From Castor canadensis (lineage: Eukaryota > Chordata > Mammalia > Rodentia > Castoridae): a DNA stretch of 64,000 bases. A program made the position numbers and the translations under genes. Positions 24,288 to 37,040 of this stretch are shown here, one piece after another (the stretch's first letter is position 1; each line of letters opens with the position of its first letter). The notes below the pieces were generated by a model. The model was not told where the DNA came from and made no database searches. It saw only the letters and a list, made by a program, of their open reading frames with translations. The stretch covers positions 67,770,951 through 67,834,950 of the forward strand of contig NC_133402.1 of the NCBI RefSeq assembly GCF_047511655.1, written 5' to 3'.

Positions 24288-27200
24288 AACACCAATGTTT
24301 TAGGACTAAACGTGGCTATAAGTACCAGAAAGGAGAAAAGACTGAGTGTGGGGATAAACCTAACCAAGATACATTGCAAGTGTATATGGAAATATCACGG
24401 TGAACCCCCCCTGCACAACTGATCTATGCTAATAAAATGTTTTTTAAAAAGAGTGAGTGGGACAAGTAGGAATTTATCTGTCATATGGAAGTTCAGGGTC
24501 CAGACTTCACAGAAGAACTGCTGTTGTGTAAAACTAAGCTTTCCACTCCCCAATTCCTAGATGTGCTCTTCATCTTCATGGTGCAAAAATGAGCTCCAGT
24601 CTTCACTGCCATCCTTCAAGCAGCAGGACAGAGAAATGATGGAGATGGACTTTAAAAAAAGAAAAAAGAAAAACAGGCAGCCTCTCATAAGAAAGGTGGA
24701 CTGAGGGTCATCATCACTTCCATTCATACCCCACCAGCCATGCCTCATCACATAGCCCCATCCAACTGAAGAGTGTACAGCAGGAAGATGCAACTGTTTT
24801 TCAGAATGACCACGTACACAGCTAAGTTTGAGGATTTCAATACTATGATGAAACCAAATTCAGTATTGTGAAACAACTGAGAGAGTCAGGATTTGAATTA
24901 AGAACTACTTAGAATAGAACTTCTGTTCCTATTCTAGTCCTACCTTGGACTGAAGTATAGAACTACCTGGCAAGTAATAAATTCAACAAGCATATAGTGA
25001 ATAGCTGAATAAACTCTCTGTGTCCAAAACAGTAACTCAATGTCTTCTCTCTCCCAATCATTTATCACAGAGCGGAGGAATTCAATGAACACTTGCTGGA
25101 TAATGTATGAGCTGTCGTTTCCTGTTGGTCAAGGATAGCATTCCGTCCATTTCATGGTGTTCTTCATACTTAAAATTTTTCTCGTTCCTCATAATGTCTC
25201 TTTCCCCCAAGTCATTTTAAAACAAGTGTTTATGCCCCTGATGTTTTCACTGGGAAATACTCTGTCCAGAGAACACCACTTTAGCATGGTTCTCCTTTGG
25301 GAGTTGCCATGTTATCTTGTGTTTTAATATTGTTTAAATTCCTAAGAGCATCAAATTAGTGTTCTTGGTAAGAAAAGGACACAGTCACATGAAAGAGAAG
25401 CATTTATTTGGCAAAACACTGATTTGGGACATTAAGAACGTTTATCTGACAAGTACAAACAGAACGTCCCATTTGGTTGATGTGTTTAGGAGAATTACTC
25501 AGAAAACAATATAGACTTTTTAATTTATTTTTTGTTCTATGTGTAATACTAATGAGAACAGTGACTAATATCAAACTGTAGTAGTATTGATTGGCATAAG
25601 TGACAAGTCAGGTTCAATTTTTAATTAGTCACCTCAACCCTCTCTTCCTGCAGACAGAATTAGCTTATTTTGGCAGTGTACCACATAACTTGTGTGGGCC
25701 ACTGAATAATAATGAATTATCAAAATATGCAAATTAGGATTACTGACCACAGGGTCATCAATTAGTTTATAAACACAGAGATATGAGTTCTAATCTTCTT
25801 TATTTAGAGAAGAAAAAGTTAAAACAGAGAGCTGTTCGTCCCATTAGTGGCCGGTTTTATCATGGTTTCTTTATGCTTTGAGGAACGGACGCTGAGTTGA
25901 ACAAGCTCAAGAAAGAACACTATTAATGCAAGGTCCAAGAGTCTTAGCACCAGGAGTTCCTGGAACTTTTTTTCTAATTTTCCAGAAGTAATGCTGCTAA
26001 GTAAATTTCTGACATCTGCTTCTCTTTGCCTGAAACTGACTGACCAATTTTCACCCTCTTCTGTGTGTCTATGGCCTCTTGGCATTTGATAACTTATAAC
26101 TTGTGCTTTTGCACATAAATTAGGCTTGTTGGAACCCTGGGTATCTCTGTTTACTTTCAGTAGTCATCACTGACTTCTTCATTTTAGATTTTCAATTTAA
26201 TAAAGCTAATGATTTCCAAGGAAAGGACTATGACTTGCTCAGCTTATCTCTTGACACCAAGCCATATCCTGGGTCCTTGTCCTACATATGTCTTCTGGTC
26301 ACTTACCCAGCACTGCTCCCACAGGGTAAGGAGGATCCAATGCAGCACCAACATGGCCACTCATAGTTGTCCTTTAATGGAATCATGGGGCATGGCTGTG
26401 TCCTCTTAAAGAAGTCTATGGGACGTTTCAGGAGTTGTTATTGCTATGGACAGTTGAACAGAACAAGCCAGATAATCCACAAAACCCCATGTCCTTTCCA
26501 CTGTTCTGCAGAAGGTCTTCCAGTACTTGAGCAGACACAAACATTCTGACTATAAACCCTTACCAGATACCATTTATGACTGCATTAAAAATGAGAATGG
26601 TAACTGTAAGGCAGCAGGCATCTCTAACAGGCACAGAGCTGGGGGCAAGCAGCAGAAAGCCAGTCAAGAACCAGAAGGAATGACCTCCATAGGCCTCGCC
26701 AAGGCTGGTTGCTAAAATATTTAATAACTCTGTACTAGTGGGTAAGTAGTATAAGTTATTAAACTATCATTCTTAATGCCACCACTCTTTCCTAGTGGCA
26801 ATCGCTGAGCCTAGATGTCAGACCAGTAGACCCAAGCATCAGCAGGCAGGCAGCAGGAGGTGTCGTAGAATCCTCTCCTGCTACTCTATGGTTGCCCAGC
26901 CATGGCTGGAGAGTTGAGAGGGTGTCAGGGCAGGTGATACCCAGGACAATACTGCTGGGGAGTGGGAGGGACAAGATAACAGTCATGTGGAAATCACAGG
27001 CATACACATAAACTAGATTAATGAATTCAACTCAAGGGGGAAGTCATTGGAAGGATTCAATGTCATTCCCTATTTCAAAGTATGGCCTGGGAGGGGCACT
27101 GTGTAGCCAGAGGCAGATGCATACAACAACAACAAAAAATCACATCAATAATATCTAAAAACTTTTGAACTTATTAGGATGATTTATGAACAATATATCC

Positions 27201-28975
27201 TGCTAAATAAAGGGTTGAACTTGCTTAGGGAGTGAGTGAAAGAAATATATTTAATTGTTGACATGTCAATTTACATATTAACTGATGGTATATTATCTTA
27301 TTATAAAAATGTGTTCTTTTGAAAAATATGAATAATTTATATAGCTGAGCTTCTCCATAGTTCTTGAATGTGGAAAAAGCTACAGGAAAAATCCTAGGAT
27401 TAGCTTTTATTGGATCAGCTTGGGTCACATGTCTATCTCTGAGCCAACCATTCTGTCCTAGGAATGGTCTTTTGACCACACCACACCCAATGGATGAGTC
27501 ACTTTACTAGAACCAAATGGACTGAAATAATAAGAAATATTTTTTCTAAAATGATATTAGAAGAAAACGTGGTTGCTAAGGAAGAAAAAAATCCAGCAGA
27601 CACCACCATAGTTTTGCAAAACTAATAATAATATTTCCTTTATGTGTGTTGAAAGGGATATGCATTTATCAGGCAATAAGCCCATGTAAATATTTTGGGT
27701 GTATCTTCAATGTTTCAAGTTGGGATCCATTACATACCTCTGTATCTTTCCTACAAAAATTCTTATCAGTTGTGGCAGAAAGGCATTAAATTCACCAACT
27801 AGACTGAACCCAAGTTCATTTGTCCCAAATTCCATATCTTGCAAATAAGGAGGCTAACACACACCAAGAATGACTCATCAAAGTGACACACATCATGGCA
27901 AAATAGAGACTGAAATCCAGCTTCCCTGTATCTCTGAGTGAGCTAAATGGCTTTTGGTATGAACTCAAATGACTGTCACACAATGAAGAAAACAACAAGT
28001 GCCATTAGAAAGGCACAAATACAAAAAGGCACTATGTCTGAGAATTCAAATACAGTGGTCATCTTCAGAAAGGTGCCAGCCATGCATTTCATCTGGCTAG
28101 TTCAAATTTATTATATTGGATGCTTCAACCTATTTTTTAGATCATTTTACATAAATTTTAGAAAACGATATTAAATTCTCCCCTGTGTTTTGCTGATGAC
28201 CGTGCATCACTATGAATCAGTACCAATGCATTATTCTGTAAAACACACAGCTCTAAGTCTGTTAATTGTCTTTCTCTCTTCTTTATCTAACAACTGTCTC
28301 TTCATTGCTGCCAGTTTGCTTGCTTCTAACATTCCCTCCTCTGTTCTAATTTGTTACTTTTAAATCTACTTTGAGCCAGGAAACCAGAAAAGCCACAATT
28401 ATTATGACCTCGATTAAGTAAGAATAAACAATTACTAAGTGAAAGTACATAAGCCCGCGAGAAGGAAAGTCCATGGCATTGGTCCGGGGACAGGAAAGCT
28501 ATTTTGGGTACTCCAGGGCCGTTTTTGCTTATTTCAGAGTTTGCATTCCAGGGAACAGAGGGTGCTGGGAGTCTGACCCCTGGTCAAGTAGAACATTACA
28601 GTGAGTAAACAGGGCAGAGATGGACTAACAAGGAGCTCACCAAGGTTACTGGGTGCTGGTGATGCCAGCTGTATATGCGTGATTTGAGAGCCAGTCCATG
28701 CAGCACCACCTTCAGACACCCTCCAGGAAAGTCCGAGAATACTGCTGGTAGTTTCAGCTGAACTTTGAGCCTACACTTGCCTTATCCTAATTTCTGCTGG
28801 CAAGAACATACCCTAAGTCCCAGTCCCCTGAAGTGCTAAGTCACTGCGGTAGTTTCTGAGGTTAAAAGCAGAAATCCCTTCCCAACACAAATATTATCCA
28901 AAATGTCCATAAACCCAAATACCATTGTACCAAGCCCACAAAGTGTTAAAAGCAGGCTAAAATTTCTAGCTACTC
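24286..28975. other. Largely unique non-coding DNA
   Basis: Across 4.7 kb I recognise no intact transposon. Short frames at 25819-26085, 26209-26715 and 26792-27007 have no domains I recognise. The sequence is AT-rich, with no CpG cluster and no exon-like stretch that I can defend. Confidence 0.35.
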
Positions 28976-28998
28976 CTCACCACCACCACCACCACCAC

Positions 28999-29026
<28 letters not shown>
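28976..29026. repeat. (CAC)n-(CA)n compound microsatellite
   Basis: Seven or eight CAC units run into about 11 CA units. The His/Thr-rich frame across it is an artefact. Confidence 0.92.
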
Positions 29027-29030
<4 letters not shown>

Positions 29031-29546
29031 TTTCTGTTTAAACTCAGTATTCCCAGACTCTGGAAAGAATGGGATCAGAGCAAAAATTGTCGCTCACATT
29101 TCACTGGCTCCAGGCTGTGACAAGATTGAAGACCTCCAGTACCCTACAAAATTCCTTATCAAGTATTTGTGGGGATGTCCGGATGTCCAAGAGGTGTCTC
29201 ACAAATAAGAATACTCCCATAGGGCACCACGGACTCTAACAAGCTGTGACAATGTTCTTCCAACTTTCCCAGGCATTGAACTTAACAACTAACCTCCTCA
29301 TTGTTCCAGCAGCTTCCACAAGCACTCAACTGCCAGAGCATTCAAGTCCAAGGTCAGTGTATTAGGGGATTACCCTAATACACTGTACCCCACTCCTGCT
29401 TCACAATGGTAAATGAATCTTGGAAGCTGAGCTATTTGTGTCCTGAAAATCTACAAAGCTTTCAGGTCAATAGGTCTCTTTTCTAGTTGCTTAAGTTTAC
29501 GTGAGACTCACCTTGATCAAAGGGAAAGGATGCCCATGATGAAAAG
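29027..29546. other. Unique non-coding DNA with a perfect hairpin
   Basis: The only structure I note is the 13-bp inverted repeat at 29355-29385, listed separately. Confidence 0.4.
29355..29385. repeat. Perfect 13-bp inverted repeat
   Basis: The arm cagtgtattaggg (29355-29367), a 5-nt gatta loop, and the arm ccctaatacactg (29373-29385) pair without mismatch. It lies in otherwise unique DNA. Function is unknown. Confidence 0.9.
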
Positions 29547-29611
29547 AACTCTAATAAATGTCACAATGTACCCCCAGTACAACAATAATATAATAAAAAA
29601 GAAAAAGAAGT
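29547..29611 (+). mobile_element. Very short L1 3' end, sense
   Basis: The words ataaatgtcacaatgtaccc and cccagtacaacaataa, followed by an A-rich tail, are only the last tens of bases of the older L1 3' UTR. It is an extreme 5' truncation. Confidence 0.7.
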
Positions 29612-30697
29612 TAAATTAAATTTTATAAAAGAAATTTAATATAGGTTTAACTGGTATTTTAAAAGGAAGGGAAAGACAGAGAATATGACAAGGGGGTAGT
29701 CTAGGACCTAATTTACTGAGATTCTCTCTAAACAAAAGGGTGACACTAAGCTAGAAATTTAAAATCCATTATGAACACCAAACAAGATAATCAGACAAAG
29801 AAAATCACTCTTGTGAACACTGTAGTGAAACTGGTAAGACACTTGGGGAAGGCTGAAGACACCTGCTGAAATATTATTTGTCTTATGTGTCTAAAAGGCA
29901 GATCATGTTTAGGGGATTTCCTGTCCTTCACCTCCATACATCAGGGCTTAATAAATTATGTCTTTTAAGTCATATAATTTGATAAAATTTCCAAGGGCCT
30001 AATTGATTGTTTAAGCAGCTACATTGTACAAATGTCAAGATCTATTTATTCTCCATGTGAGATTTCACCCTGTCTCCTTGCAGGAGAAAACATATGTAGC
30101 CTTTTACAAGGAAAATTTCATGTTTGTCTGAAGTTGGTCACCTCTTCTTTTCCTTAAGGGTCCTCTGCCTCTTTTTCTGTCTCTTGGGAAGTGTCACAGA
30201 TTAAATGATCAAAAAAACAAAACCTAAAGGCAGTTACCGTCCTCCTCCCCAAAAGACCTCCTCAGTCATTCAATGTCTGATTCAGTGCCTATTTATGCAG
30301 GTAAGTGATTTCCACAGACAATTCTCAGCCCCTGCAGAAAGCCCTCTGGGGCTTATTAATTTGTGATATATTCCCCCCCACCAAATTTCAGAATTCAGCT
30401 GGGAAGTTGGAAGAGGATCGTAGGTCTTAGGAGAGTATGAAAGACATTTTCTCAGCGTGGATCTATGGCAAAGTACCAGAAGCCTAACAGACCTGTCCAC
30501 ACTCTTCAGAGGACACAGGGCCCAATCCACTGTGCCACCGAGGCCCCGGCTGCCCTGAGGCCAGGCACTGTCCCCACATTCTGGCAGAGGAAGCTGAGGA
30601 CTGAAACAACTGAACAACACTGCATGCACCCAGCATGGCCGCTGAGGTGCAACCTTGTGTACAGGGGATGCACATGCACTTGGTGCTTTACCATAGT
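29612..30697. other. Unique non-coding DNA, GC-richer near 30.5 kb
   Basis: About 30480-30700 is GC-richer but CpG-poor. Overlapping frames of up to 145 codons there occur on both strands and have no domains. I do not call an exon. Confidence 0.35.
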
Positions 30698-31467
30698 TAC
30701 AGGAGACACCTCTCCCCATCCCTGGGTTCTCCGTGGATTCGATGGTCTGCAGATGGGGATGTATTTTTTAAAAATCTTGTGTCTACCTAAAAAACTAGCT
30801 AGCATTTGTTGCCCTTAACGCAGAGAAACTAAAGCAGATACCTTAAAGCAACTGAGGCCAATAGGAAAAGGGGACCAGGAACTAGAGAAAAGGTTAGATC
30901 AAAAAGAATTAACCTAGAAGGTAACACCCACACACAGGAAATCAATGTGAGTCAATGCCCTGTATAGCTATCCTTATCTCAACCAGCAAAACCCCTTGTT
31001 CCTTCCTATTATTGCTTATACTCTCTCTTCAACAAAATTAGAGATAAGGGCAAAATAGTTTCTGCTGGGTATTGAGGGGGGGAGCGGGAGGGGGTGGAGT
31101 GGGTGGTAAGGGAGGGGGTGGGGACAGGGGGGAGAAATGAACCAAGCCTTGTATGCACATATGAATAATAAAAGAAAAATGAAAAAAAAATAAAATAAAA
31201 TAAAAATCTTGTGTCTACATTGCAAATGTATAGACTTATTTTTCTTGTCATTATGGCCTGAAAGATGCAAAATACCAACACAGCTGTTACATTGGATTAG
31301 GTATCACAAGTAAAATAAAGGTGAGTGAGTGTAGATGACTAAGAAGGATGTGTGTAGGTTATATGCAAACCCCCGCTATGTTATGTGAGAGATTTGAACA
31401 TCCACACATTTTGGTAGCCATGGGCGCTCCTAGAACCCATCCTCCTGCATACCAAGGGATGACTATA
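30698..31467 (-). mobile_element. Tigger-like DNA transposon, split by an L1
   Basis: The left part has ccatccctgggttctccgtg. After the L1, cttatttttcttgtcattat, ttacattggattaggtatca, tgtaggttatatgcaaaccc and cctgcataccaagggatgac match, in order, a non-autonomous TcMar/Tigger-type element of mammals. The ends read tacag and gactata, with TA at the borders as expected for mariner-type target sites. Excluding the L1, about 340 bp remain. The exact family is not named. Confidence 0.75.
30787..31200 (+). mobile_element. Young L1 3' UTR, sense, with 18-bp target-site duplication
   Basis: It begins aaaaaactagctagcatttg, runs through a strongly G-rich tract (31073-31135) and ttgtatgcacatatgaataa, and ends in an A-rich tail. 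The 18-bp sequence taaaaatcttgtgtctac is present at 30769-30786 and again at 31201-31218. It therefore inserted by target-primed reverse transcription into the Tigger-like element. It differs by about a dozen positions from the copy at 56.3-56.7 kb, so both are recent relative to the other L1 pieces. Confidence 0.9.
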
Positions 31468-32400
31468 TATAGCCATTGTGCACTCACACCTGTGATTCTA
31501 GATGAACCTGCTTCCCTGGTAAAGGCAGATGTCAGCCTTCTGCCTGTTTCTTTTCACTCTCTGCCTCTCTCTACTCTCCTTCCTTACTTTCCCCTTCTTG
31601 TTCCCTGCTGTCTTTTCAGGCATTCTCTCTCTCCTCTTTCTTCTATATTCCCCCATCAACTTCTCCTTCTTTATCTTCTGAGGGGGCTGTAGAGGCACTG
31701 CTCTAAGTATGGGTGAACAGTGTAGGCTTCTTATACTTATTCTATAGCTAATATCATAGTGCTCAAAACCAAGGATGCTGTTGGAACATTGTCCCTTCCT
31801 GAATAACAGTTTGATGACCTTAAAACAAAGGCAGAGCATAGAGAAGGAATTTTAGGTATTCTGGGTCAGCCAGCATTCCCCAGACCTGCCTCCCTCAAAC
31901 TGTGCTCAGCTCTCCTCAGCCCACAAATGATTGCCTCTCCTATGAATGGGGAGGAGCCTCAGGAACTGTACCTGATCACACAGCCATGCTATGACTTCAC
32001 ACTTCTCCATTATTGATTTATCCCTGTGTCAACACAACATATTTTTCATCAGCCACTTGCTGTTTTAATCGGCATCTCAAGGAAAAGAGAGATGTATAGA
32101 GGGCTGTTTGGAGGAGAGGTAATTTAGCTCAGTATTGCTAGAGGTCAGGTGAACGTCAAATGTTCATTTGTCACCCCCATAAACTACTGAGATTACATTA
32201 CTGAGAGATCTGTCTGACTGCTTGAAAAATCTGTTAAAAATGGATCTTTGAACATCTGAACTCCAGACCTCTTCTCACATATACAAAAGGAATGCAATAT
32301 TTTTTTTAAAAAAAAAGAACGCCTTTTGCTTCTGTTTTTTAGTCTTTGAATTGCCTGTTCTTTTATAGATCATTCTTATTTCTCTTCTGAGATTAGGAAG
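31468..32400. other. Unique non-coding DNA
   Basis: Pyrimidine-rich from 31540 to 31680. No element is recognised. Confidence 0.4.
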
Positions 32401-32990
32401 ATGGGATACACTTTAAGGGATTTTTTTTTTTCAATTAAAATGAGTTGCAGAGAACTAAGAAATGTAACACTTCATTAGCAGGCATTTAATTCCCCAGCTT
32501 TTTATTTTTAAGGAAATTAAAAAACCGTATGCTCTCTGGTACCATTTGTGTTTTTCAATTGCAGCATACATTATAACCTAGAACAGGGAATTTTTTGATA
32601 AATATGAGGTATTAACAAAAGACTTCAACCAGAATAACTAGCTGTGATTTCTGCCATTTAATGTCGATGAGTGTTAAGTTGTTGTTTTTGCTCGAGGAAG
32701 CAAGAAGAATGATTAAAAAACATATATTAGAAGCTGCATACAGAATGGGTGTAATGTTTTCGTGTGCTGCCTTAGGATGGTGGATTTCAAACTGTGGTTA
32801 TTCTTTCATAGCACTTCTAGTAAGTAGCAACTAAAGACGGTGTTTATAATAACACCCACTGTATTTAAAAAGTTTGCCCATTCATGAAATATTTTGCTTT
32901 AAAGAGCATCTTTGAAGATCACAACATGGAGCAGTGAATTCTAATGCATTCAGAATGGCAGGAGATTTTTTTATTAGTTGATAGGTATTT
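32401..32990. other. Non-repeat AT-rich block, possible conserved element
   Basis: No transposon is visible. The block has words such as cattagcaggcatttaatt, tttcaattgcagcatacatt and cattcatgaaatattttgct. The texture is that of conserved enhancers. It is unproven. Confidence 0.25.
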
Positions 32991-33056
32991 GTACATTATA
33001 GATAGATGTTAGATGATAAGTAGATAGATAGATGATAGGTAGATAGATAACAAGTA
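32991..33056. repeat. Imperfect (TAGA)n tract
   Basis: Interrupted TAGA and GATA units with ATG steps. Confidence 0.75.
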
Positions 33057-36000
33057 TATTGAATTTTTATGGAATTCAATACCAGTTTAAATATATCTTG
33101 CACTCTGGGACAAAATTTATTATCTTATGTCAATGTTTCAAAAATCATTTGAGGTCTGGTAGTGCATGGGTTATTGCAGTCTACAGTCATTTTCATTGCA
33201 TAATACAGCATTTAAATCCTATCTACTGGGCACTTGCAGAGTATGAACTGTTTGAATTCTGCATAAAGAGAAGTTTAACATAAATTCAAATTTGGCAACA
33301 GAAATGAAAAAGCTGTCTCTTGGCTTTTGGACCTTGTTCCAACATGACACATGTAGGAAGCAATCTCATAAGAAGAATCAAAGCTGAATATTGAAGACTA
33401 TACTGTACCACTCAGAAACTAAATTAACACTGTCACAATATGTCCTAAAGGGAACAATATAAACTCTATCCTTTCTATCTTCTGGTGTTTAGACCAGACC
33501 AAAATCCTAATAAGTTCTATATACATTGTAATCTCTCAAAGCAACCTATAGGCATGAAGTTTTTCTCTGTGGTATGGTATTCCACTAACATGCACATAAA
33601 ATCACAAATGTGAATGGGTATAATTCCTGGTCAAAGTAAGCCACTTAAACATGATTTAAAATTGTTTCACTGAGGCTTTCAGAATTACTTTTAATTAAAA
33701 AAACAAGCAAACAAAGTAGCACTCCTCTCCAGGTTGCATTAATCACCACTCAGCTTGCTTTTCTTCTTTCTTTCTTTTTCACTTTTCTTTTTTCCTTTCT
33801 TCCCTCCTCCCTTTCTTATTTAATTGCCAGGAGAATTCCTAGCTTCTGTTGATTCACTTGAACTCTTTCAAAGTCTCAGGCCACTACTGCAAAGATTTTA
33901 AAATACATATTCTAGAAACAGTCACGGGTCTTTAATCCTGCCTTTATTTCCTTTACATAAAATAGTTGCCATTTTGAAGTAGAAGCAAATATATGGAGCA
34001 ATTTGTAAGGAAAGGGTGACAATGTGAGACAAAGTATATGCATTTTACATGCTGACTACAAAAAAATGGAAATTTCATCTAAGCTCTTAATCTGCCACTT
34101 AACCCTCTTAGAATAGTGGCTGGTAACAATGGAAATGACACTGGCTAACGGCATTATTAACATCACCCATGTTAATGCACACTCCAGAGATGAGCTCTTT
34201 CTGTAGTCTCTTTTAAGTTCTACCTGGGTTTTCTATGTTAACAAAAACAAAGGGAACATGGCAACTTGGGGGGTTTAATTCATGTGTGACAAGCCTGAAC
34301 CAGTGTGCATTCAACCTCCATCTTGAGTCTTCTTTTGTTAAAACTACAAGGTCTTGACTTCATATTCAGGTCATAATTTTTGGCACAATTCTTAGACCCT
34401 GATCTATGAAATGAGTGGTGAATCTACTGTGTCATTAAGTGGTATGATACTCGTTAGGTGTATTTATCTTCCTAAGCTGATGTGAGGTCAAAAAAGAGTG
34501 ATGCATTCTTTTACAGGCACAATTTCGTAGACTTCTGGTGCATTATTAATCTAGCATTGACATAGATATACTTTATATCAAAGATATAAAACTGTCATGA
34601 ACAAAATGTCATAAGTGAAAGGTAGGAGGGTTACTTTACCTTGGAATTTTGCTTTGTTTTTCCTTGAAGGAGGGATTGGGACAGACAGAACTAACTTATA
34701 GAAAGAACGCTGACTGAAAATCAAATGCGTGATTAGTTATGTAGCTCTTTTCCCTGAGGAGCCTTTGCACCATTTATTTTGGCCAGTTTCTGGTTTCTTA
34801 GGATGAATCATAAGGCTTTTGCAAGAAAAATAATGCATAGGTCTCTTGAGCCAAGATGATTACAGCTGCAAAGAATGGATTCTTTTCTTGAAGATGAAGA
34901 ATTTAAAACATAATCATCAGAGCCAGACTAGAAAGGGATCTGCTGCCTAAGGAATACAGCATTTTTTTGCTCACTGCAGTGTAACTGTGGGCACTAGTAA
35001 TTTGTAGCAATGGTTCTCAATTTACTGTTTATAAGCCATCCCTCATTTAAGTCAACAAAGTAAGTTCCAACAATAACTCAGTTAGTAGAAGCGCAGACGT
35101 ATTTAGTATAGACAAAATGATATGGATGTTGTGTAGGTAGCTAGGAAAGACCACAGAATTGATTTAACATCCTTTCAACATGCACATTATCAAATCAAAC
35201 ACAAGCAAGAAGAGAACAGTACTGCATCAGATAGGGCTCTACTTCCCAAGCCCAACACTGACGTCAGTGATGTCCAAGCTTTCCAGCACTGACCTGATCA
35301 AACCAAAATAAAAACATACATACATACTTACAGAAAATTCTCAGCAGGTAATCAAATTAGAAAGAAGCTATTTGAAAACTACACAGTCAAGTATATTGAT
35401 CAATTATTATTACAGAAACTGATCTACGTCAGCTCTAGTAACGTTTATGTAGTAATGAAATGAGTAGATCTGTGGGCAAATTTTTAGGTGATGTGATTTC
35501 TTGGTCTGTGTTGTCTTAGTTATTGGAGCTCAGAACTCTCAAGGAACCTCAAGAGTTCCTGGCCTGCAGACAAGGCAGGTCAGTGAGAGAGGAAGGGGTA
35601 AGGTTCAAGCTGCAACCCTGGATGTCTCAGGGTGAACAGGTGACTGACTGTTATATAAGGGAAACATGCATTCTTAATGCCCCCAACCAAATCCACGACA
35701 TTATTCAAAAACAGTTGTCCCAATATCTTCAGAATATATTTTCTCATGACTCCTTTTTTATTTGCCAGCCTTAAATCTGTTATTTTACAGGGTGCTCACT
35801 CCTAAATTAGCATACCAGAAGTTTGGCATTCTTCCTTGTTTTTTCATGGCATTTAATTTTGGTTCCAAAGTTACTGACTTTCCAGGTGAGTCGTCCAGCT
35901 ACTTAGCTGCAATTCTTAGTGAATATGTGTGATCTCCTCAGATGATACTTTTCAAAGATTTCAAAGTGTAACATGCGCAGTGAATACGGAGAACAATAAA

Positions 36001-36199
36001 ATGGTGACCAGAGCCCTCACTCCAAGTTCAAATCATCTGTATGAGGCTATGACATGTTGAGCAGTCATTTCTATTCACCAGATACAGGGATAGTTTCCAA
36101 TTTTCTGGGCCTGTTAACATTGAAATTCTGTGAGCCTTGATTGTGTTTTTGTTGTTAACTTGCAGCATAGAGGGGGAAAAAGCATCATTTTAATACTTC
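33057..36199. other. Unique non-coding DNA
   Basis: A CTTT/CCTT-rich tract lies at about 33760-33815. A palindromic CRE site lies at 35256-35269. No gene or intact transposon is recognised. The frame at 35523-35774 has no known domain. Confidence 0.35.
35256..35269. promoter_or_regulatory. Palindromic CRE site (TGACGTCA)
   Basis: The 14-bp perfect palindrome cactgacgtcagtg contains the full consensus site TGACGTCA bound by CREB/ATF bZIP factors. It lies in unique DNA with an intact CpG at its centre. Binding is inferred from the motif only. Confidence 0.45.
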
Positions 36200-36590
36200 C
36201 TAATGTTTTTAGTTTTGGTTTTTGTTGACCCGTAACACTTGTGTATGAGGTACAGGGTGATTTTTCAATATATGTATCTATTGCATAACAATTCAGTTGA
36301 TGTATTTGGCCTATCACCACACCATACATTTGTTGTTTCTTTATGGTGGGAACTTCCAAAATTCTCCTTCCTGGGTACTGTGAAATACCGAATGCAGTGT
36401 TGTCAGCCATAGTCACAGAAAACGACCATATTCCTCCTCCTAACTACCTTTGCACCCATTGACCATTCTCTTCCTCCATGCCCGTCCCACCCTCTGGTAA
36501 CCACTCTTCTGCTGTTTACTTGTATGGGTTCAGCTTCTGTAGATCACACCTGTGAGAAAGATCATACAGTATTTTCAACATAAATACAGA
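36200..36590 (-). mobile_element. Ancient L1 3' UTR (L1M-type), antisense
   Basis: The order is gaggtacagggtgatttttc, ttctttatggtgggaacttc, cagtgttgtcagccatagtc, tttgcacccattgaccattc, cctctggtaaccactcttct and gaaagatcatacagtatttt. These follow the antisense of the old L1 3' UTR widespread in eutherians. Confidence 0.85.
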
Positions 36591-37040
36591 CCATGAAAGT
36601 AGAGCCTCACTTAGATGCTTCTCAAGCCCTCCGATTGTAAGAAAGAGACATCAGAAAAACTGTGAAGTCCGCCCCTTGATTTCCAGCTTGACATGGAGGT
36701 AAATTTTTATTAATATGTTCAGTCAAAATACTCTAAATTGTGATGATTGACATTCTGAGAGCTCTCACAGACCTAGCACCATGTTCTTATCACCATGGTC
36801 TGGACTGAGAATGTGGGTTACACATTGACTTCCCGTTGGGAGGTGTTGGCCGGAGGAAGGAGAGTGTCTGGGCCCTGAAGTGGGATGTGGTTCAGCAAAC
36901 CTTCCCACCCAAGCCTTTGCACAGTGAGCCACAAGTCCAGTGTGACCAGAAGCCTGGGCCTGACAAGGAAGTTAATCAGAAACTCAGGCAACAGTAAGCA
37001 TATCAATTTGGCACCACCAGCTTTAGTCCTTAAGGGTAAG
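36591..37040. other. Unique non-coding DNA
   Basis: Nothing is recognised. Confidence 0.4.

Noticed and set aside
28976..29026. A CRISPR-like array
   Set aside because: It has no spaced repeats and is a continuous microsatellite. The organism is a mammal.
28903..29208. A 101-codon plus frame with a His/Thr run
   Set aside because: The run comes from a CAC/CA microsatellite and the flanks show no coding signal.
30282..30719. A 145-codon minus frame with overlapping plus frames in GC-richer DNA
   Set aside because: There is no domain, no CpG island, and similarly long frames occur on both strands. An exon could not be supported.
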